Part shown: positions 1 to 8,092 of the stretch, one piece after another
Layout: every line of letters begins with the position of its first letter
Numbering within the stretch: position 1 is the stretch's first letter
NCBI GenBank assembly: GCA_038145075.1
Contig: JAYQOY010000043.1
Span: forward strand, 1-14,512
Source: TMED14 sp038145075
Lineage (GTDB): Bacteria > Bacteroidota > Bacteroidia > Flavobacteriales > Schleiferiaceae
Length of the DNA: 14,512 nt
Reading direction: 5' to 3'
The notes under the pieces: model-generated
What the model was told of the DNA's origin: nothing
Seen by the model: only the letters and a program-made list of their open reading frames with translations
The model's database searches: none
Program-made: the position numbers and the translations under genes

Positions 1-194
1 GCGCGCTTGGCTTCGCATTCGACCAAATCGGTCACCGCCTTGTCGCTACGCACTTTGAGGGCTTCATTTTCGGCCACCATTTGGTCGTAGCTGGATTGGA
101 GTTCGGCATGCACTTTTGGAGAGACACACGAAGCAGCAAAAACCGCAGGAAGGGCGGCGACAAGCAGGAGGCGGGAAGCAGTTGAAATGCGCAT
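1..194 (-). CDS. Coiled-coil lipoprotein, N-terminal part (OmpA-family-like), truncated by window edge
   Basis: The reading frame starts at ATG 194-192 and stays open to base 1, giving the first 64 residues. The N-terminus is a lipoprotein signal: Arg near the start, a hydrophobic stretch at about 8-20, then Ala-Ala-Ser-Cys with the lipidated Cys at residue 23. After it comes a charged, heptad-like helical stretch (about 29-64) typical of a coiled coil. Bacteroidota OmpA-family lipoproteins often begin with a similar 'SCVS-K' start and a coiled coil before a C-terminal OmpA peptidoglycan-binding domain, so an outer-membrane/peptidoglycan linker is my best guess, but the diagnostic domain lies outside the window. 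The start is 16 nt after the stop of the exonuclease III gene on the same strand, so the two are probably co-transcribed. No strong Shine-Dalgarno is visible. The lipoprotein call is fairly sure; the OmpA assignment is tentative. Confidence 0.72.
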   Translation of the reverse strand, partial: MRISTASRLLLVAALPAVFAASCVSPKVHAELQSSYDQMVAENEALKVRSDKAVTDLVECEAKR

Positions 195-210
195 AGCAAG
201 AAGGTGAGGT

Positions 211-984
211 TTATTCAAAGGTAGTCGGCAAATCCCATTCCAAAAGAACTGGGCAGTGATCGGATAAAAAGGCTTTCGAAAGGTGCACGCAGCGGCTTGC
301 CCCGGGAACCGCTGATGGGCTGAGCCAAAAGCCATCAATGCGCCACCCTACATTTCGTTCGCGCGACTTCGACTGCAGGCTCCACCAGGTATATTGATCG
401 GGCTCGTTAGAAAACAGGCGAAAGGCATCACGCCATCCGGCGGCATGAAGACCGTCCAACCAGGCCCGTTCTTCGGGCGTGAAGCCCGGCACCCCATCTA
501 AACGGATAGGATTGTGAATATCAATGGCCCGGTGGCACATGTTCCAGTCGGCACCGATGAGGAGGTTGGGCATGGAACGCTGCAGCTCCTGAACGTGAGC
601 CAAGAAAGCCTGGAGGAACTCGAGCTTGAAGGCTTGGCGTTCGGGCTTGGAGGCCCCGGAAGGGAAGTAAACATTTAAAACGCTAAAGTCGTCAAAGTCT
701 ACCCGCATGACGCGGCCTTCCCTATCAAAGCGCACATCGCCCATGCCATGCACCACCGCTTTGGGGGCCTGCTTGGAAATCACGGCGACCCCCGAATAGC
801 CTTTCTTCTCCGCGGCATGCAGCGACGTCCAACAACCGGGGAAAGCGGCCGCCAGGACCTCCGCGTCGTCAAACCGAACCTCCTGAAAAAGAAGAAGGTC
901 CGCATCGGTGCTTTCCCACCAGCGGACCAACCCTTTTTTTAGACAGGCCCGAATGCCATTTCCATTCAGGCTAAGTATGCGCAT
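211..984 (-). CDS. xth: Exodeoxyribonuclease III (AP endonuclease, EEP superfamily)
   Basis: A 257-residue protein, the usual length for ExoIII. It is a Mg-dependent 3'-5' exonuclease and abasic-site endonuclease for base-excision repair, acting in the cytoplasm. Visible signatures, in order: NGNGIRA near the N-terminus (residues 7-13; the family usually has WNVNGxRA), the catalytic QE with metal-binding Glu35, GYSGVA (62-67), NVYFPSG (104-110), GADWN with Asp146 and Asn148, WRID (214-217), and the terminal SDHCP with Asp242-His243. All expected metal and catalytic residues are present, so the enzyme should be active despite the slightly divergent first motif. The ATG at 984-982 is 6 nt after the stop of the upstream membrane protein, which suggests a polycistronic message. 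Strong family call; the Xth versus ExoA subgroup is not resolved. Confidence 0.93.
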   Translation of the reverse strand: MRILSLNGNGIRACLKKGLVRWWESTDADLLLFQEVRFDDAEVLAAAFPGCWTSLHAAEKKGYSGVAVISKQAPKAVVHGMGDVRFDREGRVMRVDFDDFSVLNVYFPSGASKPERQAFKLEFLQAFLAHVQELQRSMPNLLIGADWNMCHRAIDIHNPIRLDGVPGFTPEERAWLDGLHAAGWRDAFRLFSNEPDQYTWWSLQSKSRERNVGWRIDGFWLSPSAVPGASRCVHLSKAFLSDHCPVLLEWDLPTTFE

Positions 985-990
985 GTCTGC

Positions 991-1869
991 TTAGTTAAGC
1001 GTCAAACGCGCCTCGCCAATCTTTTCATTCGCCGAATACACATCCAAGCTGTAGCTGCCTGGAGCGAGGTCCGTACGAACGTTGAACACAATGCAGCAGC
1101 CGGTAGGCTCGCCGTTGAATTGAACCACCTGAGAGGCGCTGTAGAGGATAGTCTCGCCGTTCACCACCATCGTGCGGTCTTTGCCGTCGGCAGCCAAGAC
1201 TCGGCCGTCAGGCGTATTGATGCGGAGGTACAAGGTGTATTCGCCTTTCTTCGCTACCAAGTTCTTGGCAATGGTCATGCAGGCCTTGATGCGGTTGGAC
1301 TTGCCGGCAGAAGCAGTGGCCTTTTCAACGCCTTTGTTGTTCACGCGGTAGGCACTTGCCTCAATGCTGCTCAATTGAAGCTTGGACGCTTTGTCCACTT
1401 CAGCGTTGAGCTGGGTATTCGTTTCGGTCAAAACTTCATTCTTGCCCACCTCTTCCGTAAGGTCACTCGCAATCGAATCTTTAACCACCACCAAATTGGC
1501 ATAGGCTTGATTCACGGAGTCCACCTGCTCGGTCAAACGGGCGATTTTCTTGCGCAATGAGAAGACCTCACCACGAAGGCTCTTGATTTGAGACGCAGAG
1601 GCTGCATTGACGCGCTCTACCTTTTCGATCAGGGCGTTCAAACGAGCCGTTTCTTGAGCGATATAGGCATTCAAGCTATCATTCGCTGATACTTGAGCGG
1701 CCAAATCGCGCTTGTAATCTTCCAATTGAGTGATTAGGGCTGCTTTCTCCTCCTCCAAATCATTGACTTGGTTGGTTTGATTGAGGGCAAAGTAGGCCAG
1801 TGCTGCCACCAGGGCGAGCAGGATGAAAATAATGTTGCGTTGGCGTTTAGCGGACGATTCTTGGCTCAT
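991..1869 (-). CDS. Membrane-anchored coiled-coil protein with C-terminal beta-rich domain, function unknown
   Basis: 292 residues. A short basic, polar N-terminus is followed by one hydrophobic segment (about 13-29) that should anchor the protein in the inner membrane. A long coiled coil rich in Leu, Glu, Lys and Gln (about 32-165) follows. The C-terminal domain (about 166-292) looks beta-rich: it has alternating hydrophobic strands, a YTLYLRI strand near the middle and a GSYSLDVY strand near the end. Proteins of this layout are common in Bacteroidota and are usually hypothetical, sometimes mislabelled as chromosome-partition proteins because of the coiled coil; I see no SMC or ParA motif. 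It heads the minus-strand cluster, 6 nt before the exonuclease gene, and diverges from comF across only 23 nt. The presence of a gene is certain; its function is unknown. Confidence 0.82.
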   Translation of the reverse strand: MSQESSAKRQRNIIFILLALVAALAYFALNQTNQVNDLEEEKAALITQLEDYKRDLAAQVSANDSLNAYIAQETARLNALIEKVERVNAASASQIKSLRGEVFSLRKKIARLTEQVDSVNQAYANLVVVKDSIASDLTEEVGKNEVLTETNTQLNAEVDKASKLQLSSIEASAYRVNNKGVEKATASAGKSNRIKACMTIAKNLVAKKGEYTLYLRINTPDGRVLAADGKDRTMVVNGETILYSASQVVQFNGEPTGCCIVFNVRTDLAPGSYSLDVYSANEKIGEARLTLN

Positions 1870-1889
1870 GATTTACGCGTATTTAGCTG

Positions 1890-1897
1890 CAAATGTA
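1890..1897 (-). promoter_or_regulatory. Candidate Bacteroidota -7 box (TAnnTTTG) for the minus-strand cluster
   Basis: On the minus strand the bases read TACATTTG, an exact match to the Bacteroidota -7 consensus TAnnTTTG. It lies about 20 nt upstream of the ATG at 1869, so the leader would be very short. I see no convincing -33 TTG at the expected distance. The box overlaps the comF start codon (1893-1895) on the other strand. Confidence 0.45.
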
Positions 1898-2531
1898 CTT
1901 TTTCTGGCGCTCATTTTGGGATAAAATCTGGCCAAGGGTGTGTATTTCATGCGCTTGTGAATTGGTTTCGGCCGAATGCGCCCTATGCAGCACCTGTTTG
2001 GATGAGGTCCTTTTGGCCCGTCTGCCAAAGCAAGGCCCGCTGCCCCTCCTGCAATCTCTTGACTGCTGGCTGGATTTTGACATTCCGGCCATCCAACGCC
2101 TCTTCCACCAATTGAAGTTTGGCCAAAGTCCGGAAATTGCCTTCAGGCTCGGCCAGCTCTACGCCGCCACGCACGACGCGCCCGACGTTGACGCCTTGGT
2201 CCCAGCACCTTTGTCCTGGAGACGAAAATGGTCGCGCGGCTACAACCAGAGCGCCTGGCTCGTTCGTGGACTCTCTGAAACCTGGAATCTACCTGTATGG
2301 GACGTATTGCGAAAGGACCATCGCCCTGCGCAGGCCACCTTGGGGCTTGACGCACGAAGCAAAAGCGCGCTAGGCGCTTACCATTTAAAGCGGCCCATTC
2401 CCTTGGGCTCTCGAGTCCAGCTCTGGGACGATACTTTGACCACAGGGGCCACTATTCAGGCCATGGCAGAGACTCTGTATCAAGGCGGCGCAAAAGAAGT
2501 CCATGGAGCCACACTGGCCCAAGCAGACTAA
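1893..2531 (+). CDS. comF: ComF family protein (zinc-finger phosphoribosyltransferase-like)
   Basis: 212 residues, typical of ComF, a protein linked to DNA uptake and natural transformation and thought to act on the cytoplasmic side of DNA import. The N-terminus carries a four-cysteine zinc-finger pattern, Cys17-x2-Cys20 and Cys32-x2-Cys35, with extra cysteines at 22 and 29. A conserved stretch around SRGYNQS follows in the middle. The C-terminal PRTase PRPP-binding loop reads WDDTLTTGAT, with Asp179-Asp180 and Thr183-Thr184-Gly185; the residue before the DD pair is Trp, where Val or Leu is commoner. The start at 1893 gives the usual spacing to the first Cys pair. No other competence gene is in view. 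Its stop codon lies in the T-tract of the oppositely oriented terminator downstream. Good family call; the role in transformation is inherited from the family. Confidence 0.88.
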   Translation: MYFFWRSFWDKIWPRVCISCACELVSAECALCSTCLDEVLLARLPKQGPLPLLQSLDCWLDFDIPAIQRLFHQLKFGQSPEIAFRLGQLYAATHDAPDVDALVPAPLSWRRKWSRGYNQSAWLVRGLSETWNLPVWDVLRKDHRPAQATLGLDARSKSALGAYHLKRPIPLGSRVQLWDDTLTTGATIQAMAETLYQGGAKEVHGATLAQAD

Positions 2532-2564
2532 TAAAAAACCCCCGCCCGGGAACCGGACGGGGGT
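2532..2564 (-). terminator. Intrinsic terminator of the large T9SS cargo gene
   Basis: A GC-rich hairpin has outer arms at 2538-2544 and 2558-2564 (7 bp), inner CCGG arms at 2546-2549 and 2553-2556, and a 3-nt loop at 2550-2552. The 2545/2557 position is a C-A mismatch on the plus strand but a G-U wobble in minus-strand RNA, giving a continuous 12-bp stem. Read on the minus strand the stem is followed directly by a T-run (complement of the A-run at 2533-2538). It lies 25 nt after the stop of the minus-strand gene, so it most likely ends that transcript. There is no T-run on the plus side, so it is a poor terminator for comF. Confidence 0.85.
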
Positions 2565-2589
2565 GTGAGCCTGCGTTAGGCGTTTAGGT

Positions 2590-5500
2590 CTATCGCTCGA
2601 GGACGATGCGGCGTACGCTGCGTCCTGAAGTGGTCTGAACCTCGACCAGGTAAACACCCGCAGGCGTCTTGCTGAGGTCGAAGGTCTCGCGAACGGTACC
2701 GGCATCTGCGTAGCGGCTCACTTGCGTGATAACCGCACCCGTGAGGGACACAATTCGGAACTCCACATCTTCTGCATCCAGGTGGCTGAACTCCACCGTG
2801 AATTGACCCGCGGTTGGATTCGGGAAGAGGCGTAGAGACGTCAAGTTGAGGTCGTCCAAGCCCACGGTGAAATAGACCGTGTCGGCTACAATTCCGCATG
2901 CGTTAGCGGCCACGGCTACTGCGAAGGCAGGACCGTTGCTGCTGAAGGCTTGCGTCACCGCATCACCGCCCTGGATGGCCCCGTTGGAGAAGGCCCAGCC
3001 CACCGTGTCTTGACCGCTGGCATTCGCGGTGAAGGAAATCGTCACAGGGTTCATGCTGATCACCGTGAAGTTGGGGTTCAACGTGGGCAGAGGACCTGCA
3101 GCTGTGGTAAAGGTCACCGCCGTGCTCCAGCCGCTCGTCGTGCCGTTACAGTTGTCCTGAACAATCACGTCGTAGCTCGTGCCAGGCTGGAGACCTGTTA
3201 AGGTCACCGAACCAGAAGCAGCGGCGCTCACTGTAGTGCCTTGGCCTTGAGTAAAGCCAGCAGGACCGTACTCTACTGTAGAACCGGTTGCTTGGCTACC
3301 GGAGCTCCAAGAAACCGTAGCTGTTGTACACGCAGGAGCAGAAGCCGTAACGCCCGAAGGAACGCCACAGGCTGAACACTGCGCCACAAAGGTGTTGAAG
3401 ACTTGGAAAGCCATCAAACTGCTACCGGCAGTCCAGGTGGATACCGTATCGCCAAAGGGACCAACCAAATCAAAACCTACCTCGGTAGACCACGAACCTG
3501 GGTTGGTCACAATGACACGTGCACTGTCGCCCGCACAGAGGTTGGCAGTTTCGGTATAGCTAGAACCCGTCGTGAAGGGCAAGCCGAAGGTGAAAATGGG
3601 CGTCCAGCCCGTAGAGGACTTTTGCTCTACCGTCAATTGGCAGCCATTCCAGCCGTCACCATAAGTATCCGTCTCGTACATCGTGAACGTACAGGTGTTA
3701 GCCGGAGCACACAAGGTCGTCGTAACCGTAACAGGACCCGCCCAACCCGAGAAGTCGGTAGGACCACAAGAGTCACGCACATAAACATCGTAGGTCGTGC
3801 CTGCTGTCAAGCCGGTGATTGTGTAGGTCGAGGTTACATTGTGCGCGATGTTGCCTGTTACGGAACCTGTGCCGGTATAGAATCCTGCAGGACCCCACAT
3901 CACGCAGGTACCCAAAGGAGAGCCTGGGCTCGTCCAGGAAACGGCTGCCGTACTGTTGGTCACTGTGCCCGCAGAAGGAACAGGATCTGGACAGGTAGGA
4001 ATGACCTCTACGATGAAGTTGTCAAAGAAGACGTCTGGTCCATACCCAGAGTTACCAACAAACTTGAAGATGACGTCTGATCCAGTGAAGCTAGTGGGCA
4101 CATAGGCCAACTCATTCACCCATGGTCCAGGGGTCGTGATTCCTGCCCCAGCACTATTGAAGGTTGAACCCACCAAATTGACCAAAGTGTCCCACGTGCT
4201 CGAAGTGGTTGTTCGAGCCAATAAGATCAACTGATCTGAAGGGTAGAAGCTCATATACTGGTGACTCCAATCAAAGGACACCTGAGCGTTGTTCGAAATA
4301 GTAATAGGACGGGAGGTCAATTCGGCCCAGTTACCCATGGTCCAACCCCAGTAATAACCACGCATGGCATTACCGCCTCCAGAAAGAGCGTAAGACTGGA
4401 AGACTTTAGTACCGCCCGTCTCGTCCCAACAGGACAAGGGGTAGATGTCGAAGTTTTCCGAGTAAGGCATCGCAGCGGCCAAACATGCCGTTGTGAAGGT
4501 CACTGGACCTTGCCATGGGCCAATGTTTCCAGCTCCGCAACTGTCCGCTACCCAAACGGTATAGGTAGTCGCTGGTGTCAAGCCTGTAATGGAATACGTG
4601 TTGCCATTTACCAAAGCCGTATTGGGAATGGTACCCGTTCCCGGGTTGAAGCCTGCAGGTCCCCATGCCACATAAGATCCAGTAGTAGATGGGGCGCCAT
4701 GCGCCCAAGAGATCAACGCTGTGTTCGTTCCCGGAGAAGCGGAGACGTTTTGAGCAGGCAAACAGGAAGGTTGAACTTCGTAGTAGAAGTCGTCAATGCC
4801 CACGTCATACCAAGTACCTCCAATCATGCGCAAGGCCACGTGATTATGACCTGTGGGGACGCTTGGGAATGCAACTGTGTACTCAACCCAGAATTCTGTC
4901 AAAGCTAACGTGTCTACCGGCGTAAATGATCCGGGGTTACTGGGAGTAGTCATGGTTCCCACAATCAATTGGATGGGGCTCCAGTTGTAAAGCTTATTAG
5001 CTCGGAATCGAACTTGTGCACCATTGCCTTGTAAGTCGCCAAACATGGGCGATACCGCCGTTACGTTAGAGGCCGAGCCTGCAGACATCATCAAGTAGTT
5101 CGGCGTTGAGTAAGCCTGAACGTTCCATGTCTGCGGAAGCAAGACCTGCCACGAAGAGCCCGAACCTGTCGCTGTTCGCGTCCAGCAGGAAGGAGGATCG
5201 CCAGCCGTCATCAAATCCCAGTTCTCATAGTACCCAGGGTTTGAGTAGTAGGGAGAACACAACGTGGTAAAGGTGAATGGACCAACCCAAATGGAGTTGC
5301 CATTGCCTGCACCCGTACAGTTGCGCATCACATAGTACGAGTAGCCCGTATTGCCAATCAAGCCTTGCAAGGTGTACGTGGTAGCGTTGGCCGTATCCAA
5401 GAAACCCGTGCCTTGGGTAAAGCCTGCAGGGCCCCACTCAATGACAAAGTTGCTACCGGCGCTAGACCAGTTCAAGGTGGCGCTCGTGTCGCTCACACCC

Positions 5501-6810
5501 ACAATTCCAAGACCCGTAGGCTCAGGGCAGGTGGGCTGCTGTTCGATGTTGATATCGTCCACCCATGCGTTGTTGCCCCAGTTGCCAAATCCAACCCAAC
5601 GGAAGTCCGCTACTTGACCGTAGTAGGTCGCAGAGTCTAGGTTGATGGTTTCTTGGACATAGGTACCGGGAGCATTCCAGGTAGCACCGTCTTGGGAATC
5701 AAAAGCCGAACCGCTCTTGCTCCAGATGGTATCCCAAGTCGTAGAACCCGAAAGACGTGCCATCACAGCCAAACCTTCCGTTGCCCACGTGCTCGCTTGG
5801 TGTGACCACTTAAATTTCACGCGAGACAATGCGTTTAAGTTAATCGGAGCCGTAGTCATGTAGCCCGTTGAGTTGGATCCCCATGAAGAACCCATTTGTG
5901 CCAATGCCGCACCCGAACCCGATGAGGTCCATTGCGACGTTCCACCCGTCAAGAAGAAACAAGAAGGTGGCCAGTTGGTGAAGTCTTCAGAGAAGGGCAA
6001 TGATTGTGTGACACAAGGCGTACAAATATTGATGGGGCCGCTCCAGTAGGAGTAGCCGTTGCCTGCCGCAGAACAGTTCTGACGCACGTAGAAATCGTAG
6101 CAGGTATTGGCCGAAAGACCAGAGATAGTTGCCGTGGTGCCGGAAACCGTTACCGTGGTACCCGTACCCTGCGTGAAGCCGGTGGGACCGTACTCTACTT
6201 CAAACGTAGAACCTGTTGAGGTGTACGAGAACGTCGCTTGGCTTGACGTCGCACCCCCTGCTACCAAGTAGTACGGCTGGGGACATGCGGGAGGGGGAGC
6301 CACATTGACCGTATAGTCATGCACTTCTCCGTAGGTGAACGAAGAACAAGACTGTGTCGCCAAGAGCGCCGTACCGCTCCACTTACAACGCAAGCGCAAA
6401 CGGTGGTTACCTGTAGACAACGTGCCGGGGACAACAATGGAGTTGGAGTACAAAACACCCGCAGCAGGTCCAGCTGCTGAAGAGCTCCACAAGTGTTCTC
6501 CTGCATCGTCAAAATCTCCGTCGTTGTTGGCGTCCACCCAAATGGCAAACCACTGACCTGAATAGCCCGTGGTCAAACCGATAGACAATTGAGCAGTCTG
6601 CTGTACCAAGATGGTATCTGAGGTGTAATCTGCATACCCGTTTGTAGAACATCCGGTAGCGGATTGGTTCACGTTGTTCAGGGTTGCGTTGTCAATGTAG
6701 TCACCGAACGTACACCCAGAGGTGTAGAGGTTAGTGGTACAATACGTCTGGGCTTGTGCCCCGAAGGAAACCCCCAAAAGGAGCAGCAAGAGTGCGTACA
6801 TTCGTTTCAT
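2590..6810 (-). CDS. Large modular secreted protein with T9SS C-terminal sorting domain
   Basis: About 1,406 residues from ATG 6810-6808. I chose this start because it gives a clean signal peptide (Lys-Arg, poly-Leu core, cleavage near Ala-Gln-Ala, residue 20); an upstream ATG at 6852 would put 14 polar residues before it. Domains in order: a GEVED-like domain (about 21-170, ending YGEVHDY); then fibronectin-III-like units (about 176-266, 426-517, 682-776, 938-1034, 1148-1238). Between the first four FN3 units lie three jelly-roll/MAM-like modules (about 268-422, 519-680, 778-937), each opening like FSEDF/YSENF and closing with a Cys-Pro. A YGDGWNG domain sits at about 1037-1146, a PKD/Ig-like stretch at about 1240-1316, and the sorting domain at about 1325-1406 (LFPNPTAGQF, then GVYLVEV). 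It is probably exported by type IX secretion and anchored or released at the surface. No catalytic domain is visible, so an adhesin or matrix role is inferred. Confidence 0.9.
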   Translation of the reverse strand: MKRMYALLLLLLGVSFGAQAQTYCTTNLYTSGCTFGDYIDNATLNNVNQSATGCSTNGYADYTSDTILVQQTAQLSIGLTTGYSGQWFAIWVDANNDGDFDDAGEHLWSSSAAGPAAGVLYSNSIVVPGTLSTGNHRLRLRCKWSGTALLATQSCSSFTYGEVHDYTVNVAPPPACPQPYYLVAGGATSSQATFSYTSTGSTFEVEYGPTGFTQGTGTTVTVSGTTATISGLSANTCYDFYVRQNCSAAGNGYSYWSGPINICTPCVTQSLPFSEDFTNWPPSCFFLTGGTSQWTSSGSGAALAQMGSSWGSNSTGYMTTAPINLNALSRVKFKWSHQASTWATEGLAVMARLSGSTTWDTIWSKSGSAFDSQDGATWNAPGTYVQETINLDSATYYGQVADFRWVGFGNWGNNAWVDDINIEQQPTCPEPTGLGIVGVSDTSATLNWSSAGSNFVIEWGPAGFTQGTGFLDTANATTYTLQGLIGNTGYSYYVMRNCTGAGNGNSIWVGPFTFTTLCSPYYSNPGYYENWDLMTAGDPPSCWTRTATGSGSSWQVLLPQTWNVQAYSTPNYLMMSAGSASNVTAVSPMFGDLQGNGAQVRFRANKLYNWSPIQLIVGTMTTPSNPGSFTPVDTLALTEFWVEYTVAFPSVPTGHNHVALRMIGGTWYDVGIDDFYYEVQPSCLPAQNVSASPGTNTALISWAHGAPSTTGSYVAWGPAGFNPGTGTIPNTALVNGNTYSITGLTPATTYTVWVADSCGAGNIGPWQGPVTFTTACLAAAMPYSENFDIYPLSCWDETGGTKVFQSYALSGGGNAMRGYYWGWTMGNWAELTSRPITISNNAQVSFDWSHQYMSFYPSDQLILLARTTTSSTWDTLVNLVGSTFNSAGAGITTPGPWVNELAYVPTSFTGSDVIFKFVGNSGYGPDVFFDNFIVEVIPTCPDPVPSAGTVTNSTAAVSWTSPGSPLGTCVMWGPAGFYTGTGSVTGNIAHNVTSTYTITGLTAGTTYDVYVRDSCGPTDFSGWAGPVTVTTTLCAPANTCTFTMYETDTYGDGWNGCQLTVEQKSSTGWTPIFTFGLPFTTGSSYTETANLCAGDSARVIVTNPGSWSTEVGFDLVGPFGDTVSTWTAGSSLMAFQVFNTFVAQCSACGVPSGVTASAPACTTATVSWSSGSQATGSTVEYGPAGFTQGQGTTVSAAASGSVTLTGLQPGTSYDVIVQDNCNGTTSGWSTAVTFTTAAGPLPTLNPNFTVISMNPVTISFTANASGQDTVGWAFSNGAIQGGDAVTQAFSSNGPAFAVAVAANACGIVADTVYFTVGLDDLNLTSLRLFPNPTAGQFTVEFSHLDAEDVEFRIVSLTGAVITQVSRYADAGTVRETFDLSKTPAGVYLVEVQTTSGRSVRRIVLER
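3103..6285 (-). repeat. Five intragenic fibronectin-III-like repeat units
   Basis: Five units of about 90-97 residues each lie at about 6285-6013, 5535-5260, 4767-4483, 3999-3709 and 3369-3103. Each contains a diagnostic strand of the form [EAM][YW]GPxGFxxGxG and a later Tyr-rich strand followed by a C-terminal Cys. The units are clearly related in protein sequence but not identical, so they look like old duplications. They alternate with larger globular modules rather than lying in direct tandem. Confidence 0.8.
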
Positions 6811-6843
6811 GTGTGCGGCAGTTAAAAGATTCAAGCGGTAAAA

Positions 6844-8073
6844 ATGAGGCAAAAACCCGATAATTGGTGCTCCGTTCCCTCACTTGGTGTGGCATTTATC
6901 ACACTCATGAGTATCAATTGGGGCTGCGCCCTCCCTGCGGCACCCGACGGTGGGCCGCGCGATAAAGACGCCCCAGTTATCCTGGAAGCCAGTATTCCCA
7001 ACGGTTCGGTGCAGGTAAGCGCCCGTGAAGCTACCTGGAAATTTGACGAATTTGTGGTCCTAAGCTCGCCCCAACAAAACTTTACAAGCTCCCCCCCATT
7101 ACCCCCTGGAACGACCTTCGAATTGCGGGGTAAAGCGTTTAAAATCACGTGGCCCGAACCCCTTTTAGAGAACAGTACCTACGTTTTTCAATGGGGAAAT
7201 ACCATTCGCGACCTGCACGAGGGCAATGTCCTCAAGGGCGTTCAGTGGGTGTTCTCGACGGGAAATCAACTGGACTCGGGCGAAATCCAAGGCCGCGTCG
7301 TCGACCCTTGGACCGGTGAAGGGGTGAAGGATGTGGCGGTCTGCCTCTATCCTACCCGAAACCACTGGCATGGAGACCCCCTCCTCAACGATTCCTGCGT
7401 CTTTTCGCCGGCGAATTACGCCACCCGCACCAACGACAGCGGCTACTACACCTTTTCCTACTTGCGTACCGATACGGCCTATGCCATTCGGGGCTTTGCC
7501 GATGCAGACGGAAACAACAAACTCAGTCCTGGGGAATTGACCCCCATTGGATATTTGGAGGACACCTGGCGTCCATGGGAGAGCCCTTGGAAAGCAAACT
7601 GGGGGGCCGTGGACTACCTTCCTCCCGTTCTACTTATGGACCAAAAAGCCATCCCGGACAGTGTACTTGCCTGGGAACCTTGGGGAGCGGACAGTTCCGG
7701 CACGTTAAAACTCAGCTGGACCCATGGCTGTGGTCCTAGGCAAGCCGTAGATGGGGAACTGTCCCATCCAGAAGGCCTGCCCTTCATTCTCCAACTCAAG
7801 GGGAAAACAGGTATTTACGCGCAATGGACCAGTGACCATCCCTGTTCCGACCATACCGAAGTCCTAAGTGGTTTGCCTCCCGGAACTTACACCCTTCAAG
7901 CCGTGTACGACCGCAACGCGAATGGCACGCTCGATGCGGGAGACTATTGGTCTGGAGAAGCCCCGGAGACCCGCATTTTCGCCACGGAAAAAATCGAGAT
8001 CAAAGCGAATTGGGAGGTCGAAACCCATTGGGAATTGCCCCGCAGCAATCCGATTTCTTGGGAATTTCACTAG
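6844..8073 (+). CDS. Big_5/Ig-like domain lipoprotein of Bacteroidota
   Basis: 409 residues. The N-terminus has a hydrophobic stretch (about 12-25) ending in Asn-Trp-Gly-Cys28, followed by a GGPRD-type motif (36-40). This Cys-(x)n-GGP[KR]D layout is typical of a Bacteroidota lipoprotein family with an N-terminal Big_5 (bacterial Ig-like) domain, here at about 44-138 (strands KFDEFVVL and FKITWPEPL). A carboxypeptidase-regulatory-like beta sandwich follows (about 140-225), starting GEIQGRVVD and holding a DADGNNKLSPG calcium-loop-like stretch. A second similar loop, DRNANGTLDAGD, lies near residue 355. The -3 and -2 lipobox residues (Asn, Trp) are unusual, so lipidation is likely but not certain. 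It is probably exposed at the cell envelope; no enzymatic motif is seen. It diverges from the T9SS cargo gene across 33 nt. Family call good, molecular role unknown. Confidence 0.85.
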   Translation: MRQKPDNWCSVPSLGVAFITLMSINWGCALPAAPDGGPRDKDAPVILEASIPNGSVQVSAREATWKFDEFVVLSSPQQNFTSSPPLPPGTTFELRGKAFKITWPEPLLENSTYVFQWGNTIRDLHEGNVLKGVQWVFSTGNQLDSGEIQGRVVDPWTGEGVKDVAVCLYPTRNHWHGDPLLNDSCVFSPANYATRTNDSGYYTFSYLRTDTAYAIRGFADADGNNKLSPGELTPIGYLEDTWRPWESPWKANWGAVDYLPPVLLMDQKAIPDSVLAWEPWGADSSGTLKLSWTHGCGPRQAVDGELSHPEGLPFILQLKGKTGIYAQWTSDHPCSDHTEVLSGLPPGTYTLQAVYDRNANGTLDAGDYWSGEAPETRIFATEKIEIKANWEVETHWELPRSNPISWEFH

Positions 8074-8092
8074 GGTCGCTGCGCCCGCAACC

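Noticed and set aside
3403..4908. Long plus-strand open frames (225 and 215 codons) opposite the large cargo gene
   Set aside because: Their composition is Arg/Thr/Gly-rich with no recognisable motif, as expected for antisense shadows of a repetitive gene that has strong domain support.
6811..6852. 14-residue upstream extension of the T9SS cargo protein
   Set aside because: It would bury the signal peptide behind polar residues and overlap the start of the divergent lipoprotein gene.
8074..8092. Terminator between the Big_5 lipoprotein and omega-amidase genes
   Set aside because: The 19-nt convergent gap shows no hairpin followed by a T-run.
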